A stretch of 9,852 nucleotides of DNA from Trebonia sp035571275 (GTDB lineage: Bacteria; Actinomycetota; Actinomycetes; Streptosporangiales; Streptosporangiaceae). Below, one piece after another: positions 1 to 6,233 of this stretch. Below the pieces are notes generated by a model that made no database searches, was not told the origin of the DNA, and worked only from the letters and a program-made list of their open reading frames with translations. The DNA is taken from contig DATMKQ010000042.1 of assembly GCA_035571275.1 (NCBI GenBank), positions 1-9,852 on the forward strand, given 5' to 3'. Both the position numbers and the translations under genes were made by a program. Within the stretch, counting starts at the first letter, position 1, and every line of letters begins with the position of its first letter.

Positions 1-434
1 ACCGCGTTGATGACGAACAGGTCGACCACGGAGAAGGTTCCCCAGAACTTCCCGAACCGGGCGAAGATGAGCTTGCCGTGCCCCACTCCCGATACCGCGC
101 CGAGGCGGACGACCATCTCCTGGCAGAAGTACAGGATAGGGAATAGCAGGACCATGCACCAGAGCAGCTTCATGCCGTAGTCCTGGCCCATCTGGGCATA
201 GACCGACACGCCGCCCGCGTCGTTCCCGCCACCCATCACGATAAGCCCGGGGCCGGCGATGATCAGCAACAGCCTGAGCCTGCGCCGCCACGATTTCGGT
301 TTTCCCGACTCGCTTTGCTTAAGGGTGCCGAACGCGCCGACGATATCACCCACATGCTGTGGGTCGAGTACCGCGGGAGCAGCGGATCCCGGCGCCATTC
401 CGGGCGCAGAGGTATCCGGGTTGCCGATAGCCAC
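1..434 (-). CDS. Divergent NRAMP-family metal transporter, N-terminal part (runs off left edge)
   Basis: Translating the minus strand from the GTG at 434 gives 144 residues with no stop before the window edge. Residues 1-55 are a polar cytoplasmic leader. TM1 covers about 54-80 and contains GPGLIVMGGGNDAGG, followed by Q-x-GQDYG; TM2 covers about 87-112 and ends in CQEMVVRLGAVSG. This is the NRAMP (SLC11) TM1-TM2 pattern, and the gene at 6234-7913 has closely matching segments. Classical members carry D-P-G-N in TM1 with Asp and Asn as metal ligands; here it reads D72-A73-G74-G75, so the Asp stays and the Asn is Gly. The GTG start is chosen because GGAGGGG sits 7 nt upstream. An in-frame ATG at 461 has no visible ribosome site. 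The gene is divergent from the ChrB-like gene at 675. Substrate is unknown, and helix 6 lies outside the window. Confidence 0.88.
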   Translation of the reverse strand, partial: MAIGNPDTSAPGMAPGSAAPAVLDPQHVGDIVGAFGTLKQSESGKPKSWRRRLRLLLIIAGPGLIVMGGGNDAGGVSVYAQMGQDYGMKLLWCMVLLFPILYFCQEMVVRLGAVSGVGHGKLIFARFGKFWGTFSVVDLFVINA

Positions 435-441
435 TATCGCA

Positions 442-448
442 CCCCTCC
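442..448 (-). promoter_or_regulatory. Strong Shine-Dalgarno deciding the GTG start of the left NRAMP gene
   Basis: On the minus strand GGAGGGG lies 7 nt before the GTG at 434. That is near-ideal spacing, and it favours this start over the in-frame ATG at 461. Confidence 0.7.
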
Positions 449-616
449 AGGCTGTGGACATGCCGGCGTGAGCTCGTTTACGTTCCCATGGGCGAACCCG
501 ATATGGCTGCGACTTGGATCTCCCTTAAGGTTGTCGTAATCTCATCCGAAACCCGTTGACAGTACTTCAGGCTGCGACCCAAGGCAATGCATCCGAATCG
601 AGCGATGAGCTGCATG

Positions 617-641
617 TTGTAATATGTGTTTCACTACACAA
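617..641 (+). promoter_or_regulatory. Candidate -10 element and small inverted repeat upstream of the ChrB-like gene
   Basis: TAATAT at 620-625 fits the TANNNT -10 consensus and would start RNA about 40 nt before the ATG at 675. No good -35 is seen 16-18 nt upstream, so it may need an activator or be chance. Overlapping it is a perfect short inverted repeat, TGTGT (625-629) and ACACA (636-640) with a 6-nt spacer, inside a looser TTGT...ACAA pair (617-620 and 638-641). This would suit a small dimeric regulator, but the arms are short. Confidence 0.3.
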
Positions 642-674
642 GCGGCCTTTACCTGAAACAGGTGTTGCGTATCC

Positions 675-1283
675 ATGGACGCGGAGACCTACCCGTCGAG
701 CTGGCTGGTGCTCTTGGCTCAGCTTCCGAGCAAGCCGTCTAGTCCGCGTGTAGCGCTATGGCGACGCATGCGAGCCGCAGGCGCGACCCCCGTGGTGAAC
801 GGGGCCTGGATGCTACCCCGCACTACCGAGCATGAGAGTTTCTTCGAACAAACGCGCGAAGGCGTCGTCAAGCGAGGCGGGACCGGGTTCGTGCTGCGAG
901 TCTCGGACTCATCCCCAGAATCGAATGAATCGATCGTGCGGCTTTTCCAGTCCGACAGGTTCCGTGAATATGGTGAGTTCGCGGAGCGCTGCGCCGCCTT
1001 TCTCGATGAAATTAACCGGGAGTCCGCTGCCGGGAAGTACACGTTCGCCGAAATGGAGGAGAGCGAGCAGGACCTGAAGAAACTGGCGCGCTGGCTGGCG
1101 AAGATCCAGGCGCGGGACTTTTTCCCTAATGAGCACAGAGATCAGTCGGTCGCCCTGCTGACACAATGCCGACGTGCCCTGCGAGGCTTCTCGCAGGCGG
1201 TTTACAAAGTCGAGGGTGTGCAGGAGTCCGCCGCGGGATGGGATTCTCCCATTACCCTGGCGCCCGAGCCAGAAGAGCGTTGA
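675..1283 (+). CDS. ChrB N-terminal-domain protein (chromate-resistance regulator family), stand-alone
   Basis: The product is 202 residues. Residues 9-49 (SWLVLLAQLPSKPSSPRVALWRR and on to AWMLP) match the start of the ChrB N-terminal domain, where the family pattern is WLLL-x-x-LP-x-KP...LRV-x-VWRRL...G-x-x-LP. A helical half follows: YGEFAERCAAFLDEI (99-113), KYTFAEMEESEQDL (121-134), then ARWLAKIQARDFF (138-150). That block is also typical of the family. Full ChrB proteins carry an additional C-terminal chromate-resistance domain; this protein stops after the N-terminal part, as shorter relatives do. ChrB is known as a chromate-responsive regulator of chr operons, but no ChrA transporter is visible here. 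The downstream neighbour, 133 nt away on the same strand, is a CadD-type transporter, and an NRAMP gene diverges upstream. A role in regulating either is inference. The ATG has no strong ribosome site. Confidence 0.82.
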   Translation: MDAETYPSSWLVLLAQLPSKPSSPRVALWRRMRAAGATPVVNGAWMLPRTTEHESFFEQTREGVVKRGGTGFVLRVSDSSPESNESIVRLFQSDRFREYGEFAERCAAFLDEINRESAAGKYTFAEMEESEQDLKKLARWLAKIQARDFFPNEHRDQSVALLTQCRRALRGFSQAVYKVEGVQESAAGWDSPITLAPEPEER

Positions 1284-1416
1284 CCTTGCGAGCACAGTCG
1301 CCACGCTCCCGGCGCCACTCGTCACGCAAAGAACAACCATCAAGCACTCAGCGTAAAAAGCCTTACGAGGTTGGAAACGGTTCAAAATTCCTGGAGGGTT
1401 TGGCTACGGTGACCCG

Positions 1417-2010
1417 GTGAGCTTGCTGCTGATCCAGGTCGCTACCATAGTGGCCCTGTTCGCGGGAACCAACGTCGATGACATGGTCATCATCTCCCTG
1501 CTGAGCGCATACGCACACGCGGGTCGGCCGCCAAAGCACTGGCAGATATGGGTCGGGCAGTACGTGGGCTTCGGCGTCCTCATCGGCGCGTCGCTGGCGC
1601 TGGGCCGGGGCCTCGCGCTGGCGCCCGAGCGCTTCCTGTGGGTACTCGCCATAGTCCCGTTCGGAGTCGGTGTCTTCGGCCTCCTGAGTGCGATCCGCTC
1701 GCGGCGCCGCGGCGAGGAGCCGAAGTCTCCCCCTCCCAGGGGAATGTATGGCGTCGCCGCGATCACGATCGTCGACGGCGGCGATGACCTCGCTGCGTAC
1801 ACGCCCTTCTACGCCACGATCCACGCGGGCGAGATCGTGGTCAGCATCGTGGTCTTCGCGGTGATCATTGCGATCTGGTGCCTGATAGGCCGCCACATAT
1901 CCCGCTACAAGCGGGTCGCCGACGTCATCGACGATTACGGTGACTGGATCCTCCCGGTGACCATGATGCTCCTCGGCCTCTACGTCCTCGGCGAGACCCT
2001 CCACGTCTGA
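1417..2010 (+). CDS. CadD-family cadmium resistance transporter (LysE superfamily)
   Basis: This is a 197-residue hydrophobic protein with about five to six membrane segments. Segments at roughly 3-30 and 45-65 bracket the family motif GTNVDD (17-22), whose counterpart in CadD is ATN-[IV]-DD. WVGQYVGFGVL (45-55) matches the V-GQY-x-GF motif. After a basic loop (94-108), ITIVDGGDDLAAYTPFYA (116-133) matches the second signature, VTIANGGDN. C-terminal segments lie at about 139-158 and 176-193. CadD proteins export Cd2+ and sometimes other divalent cations across the cytoplasmic membrane. The length is slightly below the usual 200-215 residues. Only one Cys (155) is present. The GTG start at 1417 is the first credible in-frame start. 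A GGAGGG at 1393-1398 is too far (18 nt) to serve it well, so initiation is uncertain. It may be co-transcribed with the ChrB-like gene upstream. Confidence 0.85.
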   Translation: MSLLLIQVATIVALFAGTNVDDMVIISLLSAYAHAGRPPKHWQIWVGQYVGFGVLIGASLALGRGLALAPERFLWVLAIVPFGVGVFGLLSAIRSRRRGEEPKSPPPRGMYGVAAITIVDGGDDLAAYTPFYATIHAGEIVVSIVVFAVIIAIWCLIGRHISRYKRVADVIDDYGDWILPVTMMLLGLYVLGETLHV

Positions 2011-2117
2011 CCTGTGAGCGCCGAAAACCTCATCCACGTTACGGGACCAGGCATCCGGTGCCGGAGCTCCTTGAACGCCACGGCCGGCAGCGCACTGCGC
2101 ACCGCGCTCGGATCCGG

Positions 2118-2143
2118 TGTAGTTCATGCGCTACAATGTAGCT
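2118..2143 (+). promoter_or_regulatory. Leaderless promoter and operator-like inverted repeats of the toxin-antitoxin operon
   Basis: TACAAT (2132-2137) is a good TANNNT -10 box and lies exactly 6 nt before the ATG at 2144, the spacing typical of leaderless actinobacterial transcripts. No Shine-Dalgarno precedes that ATG, which agrees. Overlapping the box are two inverted repeats that share an arm: TGTAG (2118-2122) with CTACA (2131-2135), and CTACA with TGTAG (2137-2141) around a single A. A ribbon-helix-helix antitoxin dimer bound here would cover the -10 box, which fits autorepression. No convincing -35 is seen. Confidence 0.6.
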
Positions 2144-2566
2144 ATGACTGTCCCCCTGTCGATCCGGTTCAGCACGTCTCTCCTGGACCGCCTGCGCCAA
2201 CGCGCGCACGCAATGACCGGGGCGAGCGTGGCGGGGCTAGCGCAGCGGCTCATTGACGAAGGACTCCGGATGAGCGATCACCCGGGCGTGATCTTCAAGG
2301 ATGGCCCCACGGGGCGGCGTGCCGCCCTGGCGTATGGCCCGGACATCTGGGAGGTCATCAAGTTTCTGCGGGAGGTAGATGAGCGCGGTCCGGCGGCGCT
2401 CGACGCCGCCGCGGAGGTGTTCGCTGTCGATGCAAGCAGGATCAGTACTGCCGTTAGCTACTACGGCGACTATCAGGAAGAAATCGACGCGGAGATCACG
2501 GAAGCTGATGTCGCCTCAACGCAGGCCGAGCATGCGTGGCGCATTCAGCAGCAGTTGATCGCATGA
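2144..2566 (+). CDS. Type II antitoxin: ribbon-helix-helix plus DUF433-like domain
   Basis: The product is 140 residues. Residues 1-42 (VPLSIRFSTSLLDRLRQRA and on to QRLIDEGLRM) have the beta-helix-helix layout of an RHH DNA-binding domain. The rest carries HPGVIFKDGPTGRRAALAYG (46-65), then DIWEVIKFLREV and a final helix pair with VSYYGDYQEEIDAEI (105-119). This resembles DUF433/VapB45-like antitoxins, which pair with DUF5615 toxins. The start at 2144 is chosen over the in-frame ATG at 2126 because a TACAAT box sits 6 nt before it, and 2126 lies inside the presumed promoter. The stop codon overlaps the toxin start by ATGA, so the two are translationally coupled. The likely role is to neutralise the PIN-like toxin and repress the operon. 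Confidence 0.83.
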   Translation: MTVPLSIRFSTSLLDRLRQRAHAMTGASVAGLAQRLIDEGLRMSDHPGVIFKDGPTGRRAALAYGPDIWEVIKFLREVDERGPAALDAAAEVFAVDASRISTAVSYYGDYQEEIDAEITEADVASTQAEHAWRIQQQLIA

Positions 2567-2946
2567 CGGAGCCGCCCCCAGTCCGGCTGCTACTGGACGA
2601 GATGTTCTCACCCACCGTCGCGGCCGAGCTCCGCGAACTCGGGCATGATGTGATCGCCGTCGCCGAACATCCCCAGCTGCGCTCTAAGAACGACGAAGAA
2701 GTGTTCGCATGGGCGTGCGCCGAGAAGCGATGGCTCCTCGCCGAGAACGTGAAGGACTTCCGGCCCATCCTGTTGCGGGCCCTGCGAGGCGAGTTGCCTG
2801 CTTGCGGACTGCTGTTCACGAGCGGGCGCACCTTTCACCGGTCGAGGAAGAACCCCGGACCGCTGATCCGCGCGCTTCACACTTGGCTCAGCATGGAACC
2901 GCCAGCACCTTCCGTCACGGAGTGGTGGCTGATGGAGGCCGAATAG
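2563..2946 (+). CDS. DUF5615 PIN-like toxin (type II toxin-antitoxin)
   Basis: The product is 127 residues. It opens with VRLLLDEMFSPTVAAELREL (7-26) and GHDVIAVAEH (27-36), the signature of the DUF5615 branch of PIN-like proteins (VapC45-like). Candidate acidic metal ligands are D12 and E13 on the first strand, D44/E45 in the ND-E-E stretch, and D65 in AENVKDF, which corresponds to the V-T-x-x-x-DF strand of the family. PIN enzymes are Mg/Mn-dependent ribonucleases that usually cut tRNA or rRNA; the target here is unknown. The ATG at 2563 is chosen because it overlaps the antitoxin stop as ATGA. A longer in-frame start at 2536 would lie within the antitoxin gene and adds residues without family resemblance. 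All expected core residues are present, so the toxin looks intact. A transposase remnant starts right after its stop. Confidence 0.84.
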   Translation: MTEPPPVRLLLDEMFSPTVAAELRELGHDVIAVAEHPQLRSKNDEEVFAWACAEKRWLLAENVKDFRPILLRALRGELPACGLLFTSGRTFHRSRKNPGPLIRALHTWLSMEPPAPSVTEWWLMEAE

Positions 2947-2948
2947 GA

Positions 2949-3053
2949 CCTCAGCTATGGCGCCTGCGGACGATCCTGGCCCAGTACGAAGCCTATTACA
3001 ACGGTCGTCGTCCGTGTGAGGTGCCAAAAGTCAGCCATCCATTTGGAGCTTGA
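2949..3053 (+). pseudogene. Transposase/integrase C-terminal remnant
   Basis: The frame after the toxin stop encodes about 34 residues including LRTILAQYEAYYNGRRP and ends in a TAA/TGA-type stop at 3051-3053. The pattern LR-x-x-L-x-x-Y-x-x-YYN-x-x-RP is characteristic of the last part of the rve integrase core of IS3/IS481-like transposases, where it is normally followed by PH. Here PC follows and the frame soon ends. No upstream catalytic DDE portion is present; the toxin gene occupies that space. I read it as a leftover of an insertion sequence. The match is short, so chance is possible. Confidence 0.5.
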
Positions 3054-3258
3054 GGTTCGTGTCGGATCGCGCAAAGGCCATGGTGTCCCGCTCGGAAACT
3101 CGGTCTCGTATTTTGAAACTGCGATGCCTGTAGTCCTGATCCGGCGTGTAGCGCATCGGGGACGAGGGCACGATTTGGCGTCAACCTTTTAACCGGGTTA
3201 GACGTCAACAAAATGGCCGATATCGCTAAGCGGTGACGGTGAGCGGAGGTCAGGTGCG
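3054..3258 (+). other. Intergenic region upstream of the secreted NHL-like protein
   Basis: No gene is supported in these 205 bases. It is less GC-rich than its surroundings in places. Near its right end, a TAACC-G-GGTTA palindrome (3190-3200) sits between two direct copies of CGTCAAC (3179-3185 and 3203-3209). A weak promoter candidate is TTAGAC (3198-3203) with TATCGC (3221-3226) at a 17-nt spacing. The first part may be residue of the same insertion sequence as the transposase fragment, but I see no terminal repeats. Confidence 0.4.
3179..3226 (+). promoter_or_regulatory. Candidate promoter with palindrome and direct repeats before the NHL-like gene
   Basis: The 11-bp palindrome TAACCGGGTTA (3190-3200) is flanked by direct repeats CGTCAAC at 3179-3185 and 3203-3209. 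TTAGAC (3198-3203) and TATCGC (3221-3226) are 17 nt apart and could be -35 and -10 elements, but TATCGC lacks the final T of the consensus. If real, a repressor on the palindrome would block the -35. Confidence 0.3.
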
Positions 3259-5622
3259 ATGACACGACGGTATTTCACGCGATTGCTGACCGCGGCTGGG
3301 GCGGCCCTGTTGATTCCGGGGCTCGCCGCAACCGGGGTCGCCGGGACGGCTTTCGCGGCGGCCGCGCCGCAGGGAAGGATATCCACGGTCATCGGCGGCC
3401 CTGGCGGCCCGGCGCCCGCGACCGACGTGTCCGTCGGCCCGTGTGCACTGAAGTATGTCAGGGGCGAACTCTATTTCTCCAGTTACCAGGCGATGGTGGA
3501 CCGGGTGAGCCAGCGTACCGGCCTGCTGACCCCCATGGCGGGCAACGGTGTGGATCTTCCCGGCGAGCCCGGGCCGCCCGACGGCACCCCGGCACTGGCG
3601 GCCATGCTTTCCAGCCCCTGCGGAGTCACGGCGGACACGGCAGGCAACGTGCTGGTCGCCGACGGCGCGCAGGTGCTCGTGGTGGCCGCGAAAACGGGGA
3701 CCTTCTACCGCAAGCGGATGACCGCGGGGCGGATTTACACCGTCGCGTCGGGCTTCGAGGGCGTCGCGGACGGCAAAGGAGCGATCTCCAGTGGAGCGGC
3801 GGACGTACAGCTGGATTCCTCAGGCAACCTGGTGATCGCGGTCGGGGGGACTCCGGCGTCCTCCCATCCGGAAGGCGATTCGCGCGTCTTCGTGGACGCC
3901 GAGCACGCTGGCACCTTCTACGGCATAAAGATGGCGGAGGGCCGGCTGTACCACATCGGCGGGAGCCTCGACGACTACACACTGGCCAACGCCGTCCCCG
4001 CCACCCGGGCTGACCTTGGGGTCGGCATCGGGACCATGTGGCTAGACTCGGCGGGCAACGTGGTCATCGCCGACCAGGGGGGCAACGGCGGCTACCCCGG
4101 AGCCGGGGTGGCGGTTCCGCCTCAGGTCCGTGTCATCGCCAACCGGTCGGGCACGTTCTACGGCCAGCACATGAAGGCCGGCTACATCTACACGATCGCC
4201 GGCGGCGGGACCAAGACCGGGGACGGGGTGCCCGCGACCGACGCGAACCTGCTGAACGCGTCCGGGGTGGCCCTCGACCACGCCGACAACGTGCTCGTCG
4301 CCGCCGCGTCGGTCCGCGTTATCGCCGCCAAGAGCGGTGTCTTTTACGGCCAGAAGATGACCGCGGGCGACATCTATACCCTCCCCGGGTTCGCCAGTGC
4401 GATCAGCGTGGCCGCCGACAACGCCGGCAACGTGCTGGTCGCCTCCTATTCGGACGTCCAGATGCTCGCCGAAAAGACGGGCTCGTATTACGGCAAGAGC
4501 GTGCGCGCCGGCCGGGTCTACACGATCGCGGGCAACGGGCAGCTGCACAGCTCCGGTGAAGGAGTGCCCGCAACGAGCGCCGAGCTTACCCCGGTGGCAG
4601 TCGCCACGCTCCGTTCCGGACCGCAGACCGCGGTGGCTGACGAGTGGGCCGGCGCGGTGCGGGTGGTACCGGAGCGTACCGGGACCTTCTTCGGCCGCCC
4701 GATGCGGACCGGCTTCATCTACACGGTCGCCTCGGTGGCCCAGCCGGTCTCTGTTGCCTACGACCCCCAAGGCAACCTGCTGATAGCTGACGAGCGGAGC
4801 GGCCAGAGCGGCCTGGTGTGGGTGGTCGCCCGCACGACCGGGCTCTTCTACGGGCAGAAGATGACCGCCGGGCACATCTACACGGTTGCCGGAGGCGGGA
4901 CCAAGGGGCCGGAGAGCGGGATACCCGCGCGCGAGGTGAAGTTCGAGGAGGCCGCCCCGCCGACCGCTGTCGCGACCGACCCAGCGGGAGACGTGCTCAT
5001 CGTCGCCGGCGCCCGGGTATGGATGGTGGCGGTCCGGACAGGCACCCACTACGGGCACGCCATGACCGCGGGCGACATCTACCTGGTGGCCGGCGACGGG
5101 ACGTTCGGGCAGACGGGTGACGGCAGCCCGGCCACCGCGGCCGAGATCCAGTCGCAGGGACTCGCCGTAGACGGCAACGGGAACCTGGTGCTCGCCGACG
5201 AGACCCGGGTCCGCGTCGTGGCCGGCAAAACAGGGACGTTCTACGGGCAGAAAATGACCGTAGGGGACATCTACACGATCGCGGGCGGCGGCACGCAGAC
5301 GGGCAACGGCAGCCCGGCGCTCAAGGCCGACCTCGGCTCTCGCATCCTGCAGGTCGCGGTGGACCCTGCGGGGAACCTGCTCGCCGGCGGCTTCAGCACC
5401 GTCTTCATGGTGGCGGAACGGACCGGCAGCTTCTACGGCAAGGCGGCGCACGCCGGTCACGTGTACACGGTGGCGCTTTCCAGGTACGCGGAGCGGATCG
5501 GCGACGGCGGGCCCGCTGTCGGCGCGATGTTCAACGCCAATGGCATCGCGGTCGTGCCGCAAACCGGGAACCTGCTGATCGCCGACAGCCTCACTGACCG
5601 TGTTCGCTCGGTATCCCGATAA
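3259..5622 (+). CDS. Secreted NHL/beta-propeller-like repeat protein
   Basis: The product is 787 residues. It begins with a clear Sec signal peptide: basic MTRRYFTR, a hydrophobic core (9-29), and a likely cleavage after the Ala-rich GTAFAA near residue 33. The remainder is a repeat array with no other recognisable domain and no C-terminal anchor. Each unit joins an NHL-type stretch (such as GVALDHADNVLVAA or GLAVDGNGNLVLAD) to R-V-x-V-A-x-x-TGTFYGQKMTAGDIYTIAGGG and often GDG-x-PA. The central Gly of TG-x-FYG falls at residues 147, 218, 298, 360, 408, 475, 528, 595, 659 and 723. NHL repeats form beta-propellers used for protein or ligand binding; no catalytic motif is visible. Only two Cys occur (62 and 121), which could form a disulfide outside the cell. 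The start is supported by GGAGG at 3245-3249, 9 nt upstream. No partner gene is adjacent, so the role is unknown. Confidence 0.85.
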   Translation: MTRRYFTRLLTAAGAALLIPGLAATGVAGTAFAAAAPQGRISTVIGGPGGPAPATDVSVGPCALKYVRGELYFSSYQAMVDRVSQRTGLLTPMAGNGVDLPGEPGPPDGTPALAAMLSSPCGVTADTAGNVLVADGAQVLVVAAKTGTFYRKRMTAGRIYTVASGFEGVADGKGAISSGAADVQLDSSGNLVIAVGGTPASSHPEGDSRVFVDAEHAGTFYGIKMAEGRLYHIGGSLDDYTLANAVPATRADLGVGIGTMWLDSAGNVVIADQGGNGGYPGAGVAVPPQVRVIANRSGTFYGQHMKAGYIYTIAGGGTKTGDGVPATDANLLNASGVALDHADNVLVAAASVRVIAAKSGVFYGQKMTAGDIYTLPGFASAISVAADNAGNVLVASYSDVQMLAEKTGSYYGKSVRAGRVYTIAGNGQLHSSGEGVPATSAELTPVAVATLRSGPQTAVADEWAGAVRVVPERTGTFFGRPMRTGFIYTVASVAQPVSVAYDPQGNLLIADERSGQSGLVWVVARTTGLFYGQKMTAGHIYTVAGGGTKGPESGIPAREVKFEEAAPPTAVATDPAGDVLIVAGARVWMVAVRTGTHYGHAMTAGDIYLVAGDGTFGQTGDGSPATAAEIQSQGLAVDGNGNLVLADETRVRVVAGKTGTFYGQKMTVGDIYTIAGGGTQTGNGSPALKADLGSRILQVAVDPAGNLLAGGFSTVFMVAERTGSFYGKAAHAGHVYTVALSRYAERIGDGGPAVGAMFNANGIAVVPQTGNLLIADSLTDRVRSVSR
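3697..5472 (+). repeat. Ten-copy coding repeat (TG-x-FYG / AG-x-IYT unit)
   Basis: Within the secreted protein a block coding for TGTFYGQKMTAGDIYTIAGGG or a variant recurs ten times, at spacings of 71, 80, 62, 48, 67, 53, 67, 64 and 64 codons. The last three units are the most regular. Copies such as those near 4333, 4837 and 5230 share long runs of bases around ttctacggccagaagatgac, while others (near 3910 and 4678) have drifted. This is an in-frame protein repeat, not a mobile or CRISPR repeat. Confidence 0.8.
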
Positions 5623-5707
5623 ACAGGCGTAACGACCGGCCGAGCAGGACCAGCCAAGCCGCTGAGCCGGACGAAAATGAGATAGAGCAAGCGCAAGGAC
5701 ACGCCTT

Positions 5708-5842
5708 GTCGTTGACACGTCGGCGTGCATCGCCGTGATCCTCGGCGAGCCAGGAAGCGAGGATCTCGCCGCCTACCTTGACGACTTCGTCGCGACCGGC
5801 ATCTCGGTGCTGCGTCCGCCCGCCAGGAACGGGGAACCGTAA
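5708..5842 (+). pseudogene. Decayed VapC-type PIN toxin, N-terminal remnant
   Basis: This frame reads VVDTSACIAVILGEPGSEDL (about 20 residues) and then AAYLDDF before drifting and stopping at a TAA at 5840-5842, for 44 codons in all. The opening M-[IV]-VDTSA...I...GEP-x-x-E is the hallmark N-terminus of VapC PIN-domain ribonucleases, including the first catalytic Asp. A complete VapC needs about 125-140 residues with further acidic residues; these are missing. There is also no ATG, GTG or TTG at the expected start: the codon before VVD is CTT, and the frame is closed by TGA at 5678-5680. No antitoxin is recognisable upstream. It is most likely a dead fragment of a second toxin-antitoxin module. 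Confidence 0.6.
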
Positions 5843-6233
5843 AGAGCCGTCAGCCCAGGGCCAGCAGGGATCACGAACCGTATCGGCCGCTTTCGCGGGA
5901 CTTCGACTGCACCTGGCACATCGTGGGCGCTCCCTGGTCGCGGCGCCGACTGTCGTCGGCGCTCGAGGCGGCGAGCCCACTGGGCACGTCCGTCTGAACC
6001 AGTACAACCGGCGGCGACTGGCTCTGGCCGTCGACGCAGGTCACACTGCATGCAGACTTCTAGCGCCCACAGGGACAGAAGCACCGCTCGTTCGGGATAA
6101 AGAGATTTTCCAGCGGAACGGGCGGTGGTTCCTCACAAAACGACATGGCAGAAGCCGGGCGTCTGTCACGTCTACGGAAGGGCCGCGGAGCGCTCGCCGC
6201 TGGCGGTTCTGACCGAGCTGATCGTCAAGCCCG
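5843..6233. other. Unassigned region with no recognisable gene
   Basis: These 391 bases lie between the VapC remnant and the stop of the NRAMP gene. Open frames on both strands exist because of high GC, but none shows a plausible start, a ribosome site and a known family pattern together. It is probably decayed sequence continuing from the toxin remnant. I see no RNA gene or clear terminator in it. Confidence 0.4.

Larger units (their letters stand above)
435..674. other. Divergent intergenic region between the NRAMP and ChrB-like genes
   Basis: No credible gene lies in these 240 bases. Short open frames here lack family resemblance. The region must carry promoters in both directions. The only sites I would single out are the minus-strand Shine-Dalgarno at 442-448 and a plus-strand TAATAT hexamer at 620-625 beside a small inverted repeat. 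A TTGACA at 556-561 has no matching -10 at normal distance. Confidence 0.5.

Noticed and set aside
556..561. TTGACA as a -35 box
   Set aside because: No TANNNT element follows at 16-19 nt, so it is likely chance.
909..1385. 158-residue minus-strand open frame opposite the ChrB-like gene
   Set aside because: It is a shadow of the plus-strand ChrB_N coding sequence, with no recognisable motif.
1363..2127. 254-residue minus-strand open frame opposite the CadD gene
   Set aside because: Composition is Asp/Arg/His-rich with no domain, whereas the plus strand carries clear CadD motifs and membrane segments.
2536..2562. Longer N-terminus for the PIN-like toxin
   Set aside because: The extra nine residues lie within the antitoxin gene; the ATG at 2563 with the ATGA overlap is the normal arrangement.
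3697..5472. CRISPR-like or tandem DNA repeat array
   Set aside because: The repeats are in frame, diverged and coding, with no unique spacers.
4042..5730. 562-residue open frame on the minus strand
   Set aside because: It lies wholly opposite the secreted repeat protein, shows only Arg/Gly/His-rich repetitive composition mirrored from those repeats, and has no family resemblance.
5591..6007. 138-residue minus-strand open frame
   Set aside because: It overlaps the end of the secreted protein and the VapC remnant and has no family pattern.
5778..6212. 144-residue plus-strand open frame
   Set aside because: It starts out of frame inside the VapC remnant, has biased Arg/Pro/Ser composition and lacks a ribosome site.
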